Of a DNA stretch of 35,371 nt, positions 1-7,336 are shown piece after piece. The translations under genes and the position numbers were made by a program. The stretch's first letter is position 1. Each line of letters opens with the position of its first letter. Below the pieces are notes generated by a model that made no database searches, was not told where the DNA came from, and saw only the letters and a program-made list of their open reading frames with translations. This stretch comes from Candidatus Saccharimonadales bacterium (GTDB taxonomy: Bacteria; Patescibacteriota; Saccharimonadia; UBA4664; DATIHN01), in the NCBI GenBank assembly GCA_035480635.1, contig DATIHN010000005.1, forward strand, positions 1 through 35,371, given 5' to 3'.

Positions 1-182
1 TTGGTTTCAGCCATATCTGACTTAAAGCGAGCCAAAGCCCTTATTTGCTCAACGATTGGTTCCAGTTGAGCTTGGCGTTTGGCTAATTTAACCATCTCCG
101 GCGTACCAGCCAGGCTTGGATCAACCAACTTTAAGTCGTTCGTCTCATACTCCGCCAAAATGTTTTCGATCATTTGTTCCAT
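1..182 (-). CDS. prfA: Peptide chain release factor 1 (RF1), N-terminal part
   Basis: The minus strand is open from ATG at 182 to the window edge and encodes about 60 residues beginning MEQMIENILAEYETNDLKLV. The charged helical sequence with P-E-M-V-K-L-A and a later A-R-F-K resembles the N-terminal helical domain of RF1. RF1 ends translation at UAA and UAG. The GGQ and PxT parts lie outside the window. It sits 47 nt downstream of rpmE on the same strand, the common rpmE-prfA order, which supports the call. This gene is not in the long-ORF set because it runs off the end. Seen: ORF and order. Inferred: family, from a short fragment. Confidence 0.72.
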   Translation of the reverse strand, partial: MEQMIENILAEYETNDLKLVDPSLAGTPEMVKLAKRQAQLEPIVEQIRALARFKSDMAET

Positions 183-229
183 AGCAAAAGCCCTGCCTTA
201 ATAGTAGCAGAGCTCCTCCGTCTAGTAAT

Positions 230-553
230 TTAGCTGTCTTGAGCTTCGGGGGCAGTTTCGACGGTATCGGCCTGGAGTTCGTCTTGAACTTCAGCTAGGT
301 CGGGATCAGTTTTTTTATTGCGAACCTTGGATTGTTTTTCTTGAAGTTGGCTAGCTTTGGTGCGGCGAGCGTTAAATTTATCGACCCGACCAGCGGTATC
401 GAGCAGTTTTTGCTTGCCAGTATAGAACGGATGGCAATTCGAACAGATCTCAACGGTGATCTCGGGGACCGTAGAGGTCGATTCAAAGGTGGTGTCGCAG
501 CCGTTGCAGTGCACCTTTGTGGTCATATATTCGGGGTGAATTCCGGTTTTCAT
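230..553 (-). CDS. rpmE: 50S ribosomal protein L31 with long C-terminal extension
   Basis: Encodes 107 residues starting [10 protein letters not shown]. The core matches zinc-binding L31: C-x2-C (CNGC) and C-x2-C-H ([11 protein letters not shown]), then GRVDKF. L31 bridges the large and small subunits. I chose ATG at 553 rather than the longer frame reaching 679. The protein begins there like other L31 proteins, and an extended -10 promoter ends 9 nt upstream. After the core comes a charged, Glu/Gln-rich tail of roughly 40 residues that most L31 proteins lack. It is followed on the same strand by prfA. Confidence 0.93.
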   Translation of the reverse strand: MKTGIHPEYMTTKVHCNGCDTTFESTSTVPEITVEICSNCHPFYTGKQKLLDTAGRVDKFNARRTKASQLQEKQSKVRNKKTDPDLAEVQDELQADTVETAPEAQDS

Positions 554-562
554 AACCTGAGT

Positions 563-591
563 AGTGTAACAGGTTTGACGTGTTTGATCAA
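563..591 (-). promoter_or_regulatory. Promoter of rpmE-prfA
   Basis: On the minus strand the -35 is TTGATC (591-586), the spacer is 17 nt, and the -10 is TACACT (568-563) preceded by TGT, making an extended -10. Only 9 nt separate the -10 from the rpmE ATG, so the 5' UTR would be about 2-3 nt. Read from sequence only. Confidence 0.6.
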
Positions 592-623
592 GAGTAATAA
601 GTGTAACATCTGGCATCTTTGTG

Positions 624-652
624 TTGGCAACCAGAGTCAATTCTGTTATAGT
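624..652 (+). promoter_or_regulatory. Promoter of the rpsB operon
   Basis: The -35 is TTGGCA (624-629), the spacer 17 nt, the -10 TATAGT (647-652). Transcription would begin near 659 and give a leader of about 77 nt, unusually long for this genome. It fires away from the rpmE promoter located just upstream. Confidence 0.6.
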
Positions 653-679
653 TCTTGAGTTGAAATCATTAATCATCAA

Positions 680-717
680 CTCGCCATTTCATCCTCCCAC
701 CCAAGTGGGTCGGCGAG
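680..717 (+). promoter_or_regulatory. Hairpin in the rpsB mRNA leader
   Basis: CTCGCC (680-685) pairs with GGCGAG (712-717), and inside it CCCAC (696-700) pairs with GTGGG (705-709) around a CCAA loop. The structure ends 3 nt before the Shine-Dalgarno AGGAAAGGA (721-729) of rpsB. In other bacteria S2 represses its own mRNA through a leader structure; a similar role here is inference. Confidence 0.5.
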
Positions 718-735
718 CGAAGGAAAGGATCTGAT

Positions 736-1467
736 TTGTCTGAACCAACATTAAAAGAATTATTGGAGGCCGGGGCTCACTTTGGTCACCAAACCCGGCG
801 CTGGAACCCCAAAATGGGGCCGTTTATTTATGGCGCCCGGGGCGGCGTGCATATTATCGATTTGACCAAGACACTGCCGGCCTTGCAGGATGCCATTAAA
901 TTTGTCGAGCAGCTGACCGAAGGTGGTGGTGCGATTATGTTTGTCGGGACCAAGCGCCAAGGGGCAGCCATTGTGGCTGGGGCGGCTAGAGACGCTGGCA
1001 TGCCCTATGTAACTGAGCGCTGGTTGGGCGGGATGTTGACGAATTTCCGAACCATCCAAAGCCAGGTCAAACGGTTGATCCGACTGGAAGAGCAAGTTGA
1101 GAGTGGGGAAGTGGCCGAGCAGTTTAATAAGAAGGAAGCCTCTGGCGTTGATGATGAAATTGCCAAACTGGAGCGCATCTTTGGCGGCATTAAACAAATG
1201 GACAAGCTGCCACAGGCCCTATTTGTGGTTGATGTGCCGCGCGAAATCATTGCCGTTAACGAAGCACGCAAGCTGGGGATTCCGGTGGTGGCGATTGCCG
1301 ATTCTAACACCAACCCGGATCTGATTGATTACCCGATTCCGGCTAACGACGATGCTATTAAATCAATTACCTTGATCACCGGGGCCATTGCTGATGCCGC
1401 CAAACGCGGAGCAGCCAAGTACCAGGCCAGCGCCAAACCCAAGGAGGAGGCTGAAGTTGCCGCTTAA
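736..1467 (+). CDS. rpsB: 30S ribosomal protein S2
   Basis: Encodes 243 residues, normal for S2. Family segments are visible throughout: [19 protein letters not shown] near the N-terminus, [28 protein letters not shown], and the late [20 protein letters not shown] and AIKSI. S2 is added late in small-subunit assembly and is needed for S1 binding. The start is TTG at 736, chosen because the protein then begins at the conserved N-terminus and a Shine-Dalgarno AGGAAAGGA lies 6 nt upstream. It is first in the operon, preceded by a structured leader, and its end overlaps tsf by 11 nt. No pyrH follows tsf, unlike the usual order. Confidence 0.97.
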   Translation: MSEPTLKELLEAGAHFGHQTRRWNPKMGPFIYGARGGVHIIDLTKTLPALQDAIKFVEQLTEGGGAIMFVGTKRQGAAIVAGAARDAGMPYVTERWLGGMLTNFRTIQSQVKRLIRLEEQVESGEVAEQFNKKEASGVDDEIAKLERIFGGIKQMDKLPQALFVVDVPREIIAVNEARKLGIPVVAIADSNTNPDLIDYPIPANDDAIKSITLITGAIADAAKRGAAKYQASAKPKEEAEVAA

Positions 1468-2044
1468 CACTACCGATGTTAAGAAATTGCGCGATCAAAC
1501 CGGGGCCGGCATGATGGCGGCCAAGGAGGCTCTGGAAGCTGCCGGCGGCGATATGGAAAAAGCCATTGAACATTTGCGCAAGGCCGGGCAAGCCAGTGCC
1601 GCTAAACGGGTCGATCGCACAGCCAGCGCTGGCTTGATTGAATCCTATACTCACGCTGGCCGGATTGGCGTTTTGGTGGAAGTAAACTGCGAAACCGACT
1701 TTGTGGCCAGAACCGACGATTTTAAGGCCTTCGTGCACGACATCGCCATGCAAGTAGCGGCCACCGCTCCGGATTATGTTAGGCCCGAGGATGTGCCGGC
1801 TGAAGTTATCGCCAAAGAAAAAGACATTTATACGGCCGAAGCTGGCAGTGGCAAGCCCAAGGATGTGCTGGACAAGATTATCAGTGGTAAATTGGACAAA
1901 TTTTATGCTAGCACTTGTTTAACCAAACAACCTTTCATTAAGGCTCCGGATATGACAATTGAGGCTTTGCAAACTGATTTAATTGCTAAATTGGGCGAGA
2001 ATGTCGTAATCAAACGCTTTGCCCGCTACGAATTAGGAGTCTAG
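1457..2044 (+). CDS. tsf: Translation elongation factor Ts (EF-Ts)
   Basis: Encodes 195 residues, the short form of EF-Ts, the nucleotide exchange factor for EF-Tu. The N-terminal UBA-like domain reads [19 protein letters not shown]. The EF-Tu contact segment [12 protein letters not shown] is present. I start it at TTG 1457, inside the end of rpsB, because AAGGAGGAGG (1441-1450) is 6 nt upstream and the protein begins as in the family. The longer frame from 1388 would add 23 residues with no family match. The 11-nt overlap suggests translational coupling to rpsB. The stop abuts the ATG of frr with no gap. Confidence 0.95.
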   Translation: MPLNTTDVKKLRDQTGAGMMAAKEALEAAGGDMEKAIEHLRKAGQASAAKRVDRTASAGLIESYTHAGRIGVLVEVNCETDFVARTDDFKAFVHDIAMQVAATAPDYVRPEDVPAEVIAKEKDIYTAEAGSGKPKDVLDKIISGKLDKFYASTCLTKQPFIKAPDMTIEALQTDLIAKLGENVVIKRFARYELGV

Positions 2045-2605
2045 ATGATCCAGGGCATCATAGATCAGGCTAACCCACGGATGGACAAGGCCGTAGACCA
2101 CCTCCAAGACAGCCTGCGCCAGATTCGGACGGGCCGGGCCTCGACGGCTTTGATCGATGGCGTCACCCTTGAGCAATATGGCCAGATGGTACCACTGAAA
2201 ACTGTCGCAACCTTGAGCGTGCCCGATGCTCATACCATTGCCATTTCGCCCTGGGACAAAAGTTTGATTCCAGTAATCGAAAAAGCCATCCGCGAGACCC
2301 AATCACTAGGACTCAACCCCAGCAATGATGGCGCTATTATCCGCTTGAATCTGCCACCAATGACGACGGAGCGCCGGACCGAGTTGACCAAACAGGTGGG
2401 GGAGCAGATCGAAGCTTGTCATGTGGCCCTGCGAAATATTCGTCATGACGTCTTGAATGAGGCTCGTAAGGCTGAGCAAGCTAAATCTGCCAGCCAAGAT
2501 GATCTCAAATTCGCCGAAAACGAACTGAATAAAAGAATCGATGACTATCGCCGCAAGCTTGATGACATTAAGGCGGCCAAAGTTAAAGAGATTATGGAAG
2601 TCTAG
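2045..2605 (+). CDS. frr: Ribosome recycling factor (RRF)
   Basis: Encodes 186 residues, the normal RRF length. RRF splits post-termination ribosomes together with EF-G. Family segments are LRQIRTGRASTALIDGV, AISPWDKSLIPVIEKAI, SLGLNPSNDGAIIRLNLPPMTTERR, RNIRHDV, and the C-terminal IDDYRRKLDDIKAAKVKEIMEV. The ATG directly follows the tsf stop. In most bacteria pyrH sits between tsf and frr; here it is absent. Confidence 0.97.
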   Translation: MIQGIIDQANPRMDKAVDHLQDSLRQIRTGRASTALIDGVTLEQYGQMVPLKTVATLSVPDAHTIAISPWDKSLIPVIEKAIRETQSLGLNPSNDGAIIRLNLPPMTTERRTELTKQVGEQIEACHVALRNIRHDVLNEARKAEQAKSASQDDLKFAENELNKRIDDYRRKLDDIKAAKVKEIMEV

Positions 2606-2616
2606 TACGACCGGCG

Positions 2617-3336
2617 ATGCCAAAACCGACACCCCAAACTAACAACGAATCGATTGTACCCAGACATCTTGGGCTGATTTTGGATGGTAACCGTCGTTGG
2701 GCTCTCGAAAATGGTTTTCCTAAACTAGAAGGTCATCGCTACGGGTACGAGACCCTCAAAACCATTGCTGATGCCGCTCTAGATCGCGGCGTTAAATATC
2801 TAACGGCCTACGTCTTTTCAACCGAAAACTGGAAACGACCACCGATTGAAGTCAAATTCCTGATGGATCTGCTTTACTGGGTTGCTACTAAAGAAGTCGA
2901 AGAGTTTCATCAAAAGAATATCCGGCTGGTCTTTTTGGGCAAAGAAGTACCCTTAAGTCCCAAGATCCTTAAAGCCATTTATCAGGCCGAGGAAAAAACC
3001 AAGCACAATAGTCATGGCACACTGGCGCTGTGCTTGAATTATGGCGGCCAGACCGAAATCACCGAAGCCGTACAAAAGATCATTAAAGCCGGAATCCATC
3101 CAGACCAAATTACACCAGATACCATTCAAGCACACCTGTATCACCCCGAAATTCCCGACGTCGATTTCATTATTCGAACCTCCGGCGAGCAGCGCTTGAG
3201 CAACTTTATGCTTTGGCGAAGCGCTTATGCTGAGTTATATTTTAAGAGCAACAAACATTGGCCGGCCTTTACCGTAAGTGACCTGGATGAGGCCTTAAAG
3301 GATTACGCCGAACGGGTGAGACGTTTCGGAATATGA
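2617..3336 (+). CDS. uppS: Undecaprenyl diphosphate synthase (isoprenyl transferase)
   Basis: Encodes 239 residues, typical for cis-prenyltransferases. It condenses isopentenyl diphosphate onto farnesyl diphosphate to make the C55 lipid carrier for peptidoglycan. Seen: the first motif LILDGNRRWA with catalytic Asp23, YVFSTENWKRP, LCLNYGGQTEI, and IIRTSGEQRLSNFMLWRSAYAELYF near the C-terminus. It overlaps the downstream rseP-like gene by ATGA. No cdsA or dxr follows, so the usual uppS-cdsA-dxr-rseP block is reduced. Substrate chain length is inferred from family membership. Confidence 0.95.
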   Translation: MPKPTPQTNNESIVPRHLGLILDGNRRWALENGFPKLEGHRYGYETLKTIADAALDRGVKYLTAYVFSTENWKRPPIEVKFLMDLLYWVATKEVEEFHQKNIRLVFLGKEVPLSPKILKAIYQAEEKTKHNSHGTLALCLNYGGQTEITEAVQKIIKAGIHPDQITPDTIQAHLYHPEIPDVDFIIRTSGEQRLSNFMLWRSAYAELYFKSNKHWPAFTVSDLDEALKDYAERVRRFGI

Positions 3337-4406
3337 TCATATCCATACTTTTAATCATTGTCATTTTTAGCTCTGTCGTGTTGGTACACGAGTGGGGCCA
3401 CTTTGTGGCAGCCAGGCGTAATGGCATTGAGGTCGAAGAGTTCGGCTTTGGGTTTCCGCCCAGAATATTCGGCATTAAACGGGGTCAAACCCTCTACTCT
3501 ATTAATTGGTTACCTCTAGGCGGTTTTGTGCGGATGAAGGGCGAGGATCAGCCAGGACAAGCCAAAGGCAGCTTCAATGCTGCTAGTCTCGGTGCCAAGG
3601 TCAAAGTCTTAATCGCCGGCGTTAGTATGAATGTTTTGTTGGGCTATGTTATTTTGGTCGGCCTAGCCTTGGCTGGTTTACCAAAACTAGTTGATGGGCA
3701 GTTTAATATTGGCCATCCCAGCTATGCCCAGACCCCGGCCATTATGGCAGCAGATGTCATCAAGAATTCTCCGGCCAGCCAAGCCAGTATTAGTCCTGGC
3801 ACTTTAATTCTCTCCGGCAACGGGCAAGCTTTTGTAACTGAGAGCGATTTGACCAGCTTTACCAAAGCTCACGCTGGGCAGACTGTTAGTTTAGTGATAA
3901 AAAAGCGCTCTAGCCAGCCCCAAACAGTCACTACGCAGCTAAATCAACAGGCTGGCCAAACCGGCTATCTTGGCGTAACGCCGCTAGCGGTATCGAGCCA
4001 GCGCTATGGTTTATGGGCGCCGGTGGTAGCTGCTGGTATCACCGTTCAGTTAGTCTGGCGGACATTGGCTGGGCTGGCTGCTCTCATCGGTGGTCTAGTT
4101 GTGCACCACCGAGCCAGCGCCGAAGTGGCGGGACCAGTTGGTATCGTGGTAATTCTAAATAGCATCGTCCATTTGGGTTGGACCTATTTATGGCTGTTCG
4201 TTTTAACCATCACGATTTCGCTAGCCGTTATTAATATCTTGCCCATTCCAGCCCTGGATGGCGGCCGCTTGGCGCTGGTGCTGGCCAAATCACGCTACCA
4301 AGGTCTCTCCGAAGCGGCTGAAAATCGGATTCATAAATACGGTTTCATTGGGTTATTGATTTTTATGGCGCTAATAACCATCATCGACGTTCGGCGGTAT
4401 TTATGA
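3333..4406 (+). CDS. rseP: RseP/RasP-like site-2 zinc metalloprotease
   Basis: Encodes 357 residues. This intramembrane protease cleaves membrane-embedded substrates, often anti-sigma factors or leftover signal peptides. Zinc ligands are in HEWGH (His19, Glu20, His23) in the first membrane segment and in NILPIPALDGG (Asp309) near the C-terminus. LPLGGFVRMKG follows the first segment. A PDZ-like domain with NSPASQASISPG spans about residues 140-210. The ATG overlaps the uppS stop, and the stop overlaps the next start, so four genes form one unit. The natural substrate cannot be told from the sequence. Confidence 0.93.
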   Translation: MIISILLIIVIFSSVVLVHEWGHFVAARRNGIEVEEFGFGFPPRIFGIKRGQTLYSINWLPLGGFVRMKGEDQPGQAKGSFNAASLGAKVKVLIAGVSMNVLLGYVILVGLALAGLPKLVDGQFNIGHPSYAQTPAIMAADVIKNSPASQASISPGTLILSGNGQAFVTESDLTSFTKAHAGQTVSLVIKKRSSQPQTVTTQLNQQAGQTGYLGVTPLAVSSQRYGLWAPVVAAGITVQLVWRTLAGLAALIGGLVVHHRASAEVAGPVGIVVILNSIVHLGWTYLWLFVLTITISLAVINILPIPALDGGRLALVLAKSRYQGLSEAAENRIHKYGFIGLLIFMALITIIDVRRYL

Positions 4407-5125
4407 AACGCGTCATCGAAGTCCCCTGGAAAACCAGTGAGGCTCTGGCCGTTTTTGCGGCTTCTTGGGTATTAGTACCACTGGCGGTCTGGGCCCTCTT
4501 AGCAACGGCCGCAACGTTTTGGCCGGCTGCCCACCACTGGCTGAATCTGCTTGGCACTAGCGATATCACCGTTAACTTTATCATGGTGGCACTCGATGCT
4601 TTGGTCGGATTGCTACTAGTCAAACTGATCCTTGATCGTTATCACGTTGGGTGGAGCGCGGTTGGCCTGCGCCGGGTAAAAATCGGTCGGGCCATCGCCT
4701 ATGTAACTGCCGCCTTAATTGCCTTTTTAATTCTAGTGGCGCTTTCGTTTGCAATCGTTAGCCTATTTTTCCCGCACTTCAATGCTGACCAGGCTCAGGT
4801 CAATGAATTTACTCAACCGAAAGGTACTGGGGCCTTGCGGCTGAGTTTTTTGGCGCTGGTTGTTATCCCGCCCTTCATCGAAGAAATCATCTTCCGCGGC
4901 TTTATTTTCCCGGCCTTAACCAAGCGTTGGGGCATCATTCTCGGTGCCATTATCACCAGCCTGCTGTTTGCGATTGCTCACTGGCAGCTCAACGTTGGCG
5001 TCTATACCTTAATCTTGAGCCTGATATTGTGTATGATGTACTACAAGCTGCGCAGTATCTGGCCGGGGATTTTCCTACACATGATTAATAACTACATTGC
5101 CTTTACCGCGTTGATTCATAAATGA
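4403..5125 (+). CDS. CPBP-family intramembrane protease (Abi/CAAX-like)
   Basis: Encodes 240 residues with about six to seven hydrophobic segments. The three CPBP motifs are visible: EEIIFRG with Glu160, Glu161 and Arg165; FAIAHW with His193; and IFLHMINN with His226. The family contains glutamate-type intramembrane proteases such as Rce1 and putative bacteriocin-immunity proteins. Its place between rseP and proS with ATGA overlaps on both sides suggests a housekeeping envelope role; the substrate is unknown. Confidence 0.88.
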   Translation: MKRVIEVPWKTSEALAVFAASWVLVPLAVWALLATAATFWPAAHHWLNLLGTSDITVNFIMVALDALVGLLLVKLILDRYHVGWSAVGLRRVKIGRAIAYVTAALIAFLILVALSFAIVSLFFPHFNADQAQVNEFTQPKGTGALRLSFLALVVIPPFIEEIIFRGFIFPALTKRWGIILGAIITSLLFAIAHWQLNVGVYTLILSLILCMMYYKLRSIWPGIFLHMINNYIAFTALIHK

Positions 5126-6351
5126 AATTATCACAAAATTTTGTACACCCTAGTAAGACTGAGGCAGGTGAAGGCGAAAGCCTCAATCATCAACTCCTAA
5201 CTCGAGCTGGCTTTGTTAGCCAATTGATGGCTGGGGTTTATAGCTACTTACCGCTGGGGTTGGCCGTCTTACGCAAAATCGAAGGCGTTGTACGAGAGGA
5301 GATGAATGCGGTTGGTGGCCAAGAGGTTTTAATGCCAGCGCTTCATCCTAAAGCTAATTGGGTCAGGACCGGCGGCTGGGATAAGATCGATGTGCTCTTT
5401 AAACTCAAGAGCCGGACCGATCGCGAATATGCTCTGGGCCAAAGCGAAGAGGAGATTATCACGCCGTTAGTCTTGGGTCGGGTCAATTCTTACAAACAGC
5501 TGCCCCTGGCCGTCTACCAAATTTCCTGGAAGTATCGTGATGAGCTCAGGGCCAAATCGGGCCTCCTGCGGGGCCGCGAGTTTTTCATGAAAGATCTCTA
5601 CAGCTTTCATGTCGATCAAACTGATTTCGATCGTTTTTACGAAGTCATGAAGGCGGCTTACCTGAAGATCTTTGATCGGTTAGGGTTAGTGGCCAAGGTA
5701 ACCGAGGCGGCCGGCGGTGGTTTTACCGAGAAAGTCTCCTATGAATTTATGGTATTAACCGACGCTGGCGAGGACGATATCCTCTATTGCGACAATTGTG
5801 ACTTCTGCGTAAATGTCGAGATCGCCAAGGTTAAGGTTGGCGATGAATGCCCGAAGTGTAGTCAGGATAAGTTGAAAGCCGCTAAGGCTAGCGAAGTGGG
5901 TAACGTCTTCGATTTAGGTCAGAAGTACGGCAAGGATTTTGATCTGGGATTTGTTGATGACAAAGGCACCAAGCATTATCCAGTAATGGGCTGTTACGGT
6001 ATTGGCATTACCAGGGTGATGGGCGTCATCGTTGAAAAACATCACGATGAACAGGGCATTATCTGGCCCGAGGTGGTGGCTCCAGCTCAGATTCACCTGA
6101 TTAGTTTGGGTGATGACGCCAAAGTTACTAAGGCGGCCGATGAACTCTACGACAAATTAATCAAAGCCGGGCGCGAAGTTGTCTACGACGACCGCAATGA
6201 ATCAGCAGGCGTCAAATTCGCCGACGCTGACCTGATTGGCATCCCCGAGCGCTGGACCGTTAGCGCCAAAACCTTGGCCGAGGATTCGGTCGAAGTCAAA
6301 CAACGTGATCAAAAAGAATCTAAACTAATAAAGCTCGACAAAGCCGCCTAA
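5122..6351 (+). CDS. proS: Prolyl-tRNA synthetase, short form without editing insert
   Basis: Encodes 409 residues against about 570 for the standard bacterial enzyme. It charges tRNA-Pro. Class II motifs are present: motif 2 YRDELRAKSGLLRGREFFMK followed by DLYSFH, and motif 3 MGCYGIGITRVMG. The C-terminal anticodon-binding domain carries YDDRNESAGVKFADADLIG. The roughly 180-residue INS editing domain is missing; its place (about residues 232-265) holds a short segment with cysteine pairs CDNC, FC and CPKC that looks like a zinc ribbon. The ATG overlaps the upstream stop, and the gene ends the operon. Confidence 0.95.
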   Translation: MKLSQNFVHPSKTEAGEGESLNHQLLTRAGFVSQLMAGVYSYLPLGLAVLRKIEGVVREEMNAVGGQEVLMPALHPKANWVRTGGWDKIDVLFKLKSRTDREYALGQSEEEIITPLVLGRVNSYKQLPLAVYQISWKYRDELRAKSGLLRGREFFMKDLYSFHVDQTDFDRFYEVMKAAYLKIFDRLGLVAKVTEAAGGGFTEKVSYEFMVLTDAGEDDILYCDNCDFCVNVEIAKVKVGDECPKCSQDKLKAAKASEVGNVFDLGQKYGKDFDLGFVDDKGTKHYPVMGCYGIGITRVMGVIVEKHHDEQGIIWPEVVAPAQIHLISLGDDAKVTKAADELYDKLIKAGREVVYDDRNESAGVKFADADLIGIPERWTVSAKTLAEDSVEVKQRDQKESKLIKLDKAA

Positions 6352-6398
6352 TCCTGGTATTCTGACCAGCGTTCCTTCAAATTCCCAAGGAGGCTCTA

Positions 6399-6578
6399 AT
6401 GGGGCCATGCTGGAAGCTGTTGCCACTTTGCAATCCAATCTATGCAAGGTGGCTCTCGAGATGTGATTGCGCCTTAGGGCAAGGGCACGATGGTCTGTGC
6501 ATTTGCGGTCACGAACTAGAGGCGCGGGGACTGGAGTCCCTTAAGTGGTTCCATTCTCGAGAAAAAGACAAGGTATGA
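6399..6578 (+). CDS. 59-residue Cys-rich small protein, unknown function
   Basis: The ATG at 6399 has an excellent Shine-Dalgarno AAGGAGG (6388-6394) 4 nt upstream. The stop TGA (6576-6578) overlaps the ATG (6575) of the next gene as ATGA. The protein is 59 residues with C-x-C, then a 9-residue gap, then C-x-C-G-H (CDCALGQGHDGLCICGHE), plus two earlier cysteines. The arrangement suggests a small metal-binding knuckle. It is too short for most ORF callers. The strong RBS and coupling to the next gene are the evidence that it is real; I recognise no family. Confidence 0.6.
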   Translation: MGPCWKLLPLCNPIYARWLSRCDCALGQGHDGLCICGHELEARGLESLKWFHSREKDKV

Positions 6579-7144
6579 CCAAGATGCTAAGGCTGATGCG
6601 TCAGGCGGCCTCGGGCCGCTACCAACCGCAAGGTGACCTGGCAGATGCCGACTGCGTGCTAGGACAGGCCTTCGGATTCCGCGACCTCAAACTGTTAAGT
6701 CCTACTCCCGGACCCAGTAATTTGGATATGGCCTACGAAATCTTCATCCGGGCCCCCAGGTCAATCGAACTTTATCTGCAAGCAGAGTTAGTTGGCTCTG
6801 TCTTGGATCTGGGGTTCCCGACGGACTTGGTTCATCAGTTCGGTAGCATAGGCGATCGTATCACAACTCACGAGATCTTGAGGCAAGAGCTTCAGGCAGT
6901 CGTTGAGGATGGTCACCAACGTGCAGCCCTTTGGGCAACTGCTCACCACATCCCTCGTTGCCAGGCCATTGCCGAGCGTTTGATTAAGGACTGTAACTAC
7001 AACCTTGAGCTGATTGTACCGCCTGGCCTACCAGCTGGTTTTGATCGTTGGTCGGCGCAGTGGTGGACCAGGGGCCGGTGTCGGTGGGCACTCAAGGAGG
7101 TCGGGCTGGTAATCCCGCACCACTTAGCTAAAGGCCTTATGTAA
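6575..7144 (+). CDS. DUF218/YdcF-like protein, function uncertain
   Basis: Encodes 189 residues from ATG 6575, which overlaps the stop of the 59-residue gene; a longer frame from GTG 6545 would lie inside that gene. It opens with a beta-strand-like segment ADCVLGQAFGFRD, continues PGPSNLDMAYEI, and has an ATAHHIPRCQAIAERL segment. It ends with SAQWWTRGRCRWALKE. These pieces resemble DUF218/YdcF-type proteins, whose biochemical role is mostly unknown. No signal peptide is seen. The pair is rather GC-rich and relies on a Shine-Dalgarno, unlike many neighbours, so it may be an acquisition between proS and mreB. The assignment is by eye and modest. Confidence 0.5.
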   Translation: MTKMLRLMRQAASGRYQPQGDLADADCVLGQAFGFRDLKLLSPTPGPSNLDMAYEIFIRAPRSIELYLQAELVGSVLDLGFPTDLVHQFGSIGDRITTHEILRQELQAVVEDGHQRAALWATAHHIPRCQAIAERLIKDCNYNLELIVPPGLPAGFDRWSAQWWTRGRCRWALKEVGLVIPHHLAKGLM

Positions 7145-7145
7145 G

Positions 7146-7180
7146 ACACCCCGTCACTGCGACGGGGTGTTCACATTTTT
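7146..7180 (+). terminator. Intrinsic terminator after the DUF218-like gene
   Basis: A perfect 10-bp stem ACACCCCGTC (7146-7155) / GACGGGGTGT (7161-7170) with a 5-nt loop is followed by TCACATTTTT. It starts 2 nt after the stop codon. Confidence 0.9.
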
Positions 7181-7283
7181 AGCTTAAATTTGAACACAAA
7201 AACTAAGTATTAGCGCTTTACAGGAGTAGAATACGGGTCAAATCGCCGACTATTTGTGTTCGCCCTGAATACATTAATAAAGC

Positions 7284-7312
7284 TTGTGGCTCCTATCCAC
7301 TCCTGATAAACT
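7284..7312 (+). promoter_or_regulatory. Probable promoter of the mre cluster
   Basis: TTGTGG (7284-7289), 17 nt, TAAACT (7307-7312) preceded by TGA, i.e. an extended -10. It lies 24 nt before the mreB ATG. A second -10-like TAGAAT is at 7227-7232 without a good -35. The region 7181-7336 shows nothing else. Confidence 0.4.
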
Positions 7313-7336
7313 AACAGATGTGAATTGTTGGGAACG

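Noticed and set aside
1388-1456. Upstream extension of tsf
   Set aside because: The added residues do not match EF-Ts and overlap conserved rpsB; the Shine-Dalgarno at 1441-1450 fixes TTG 1457 as the start.
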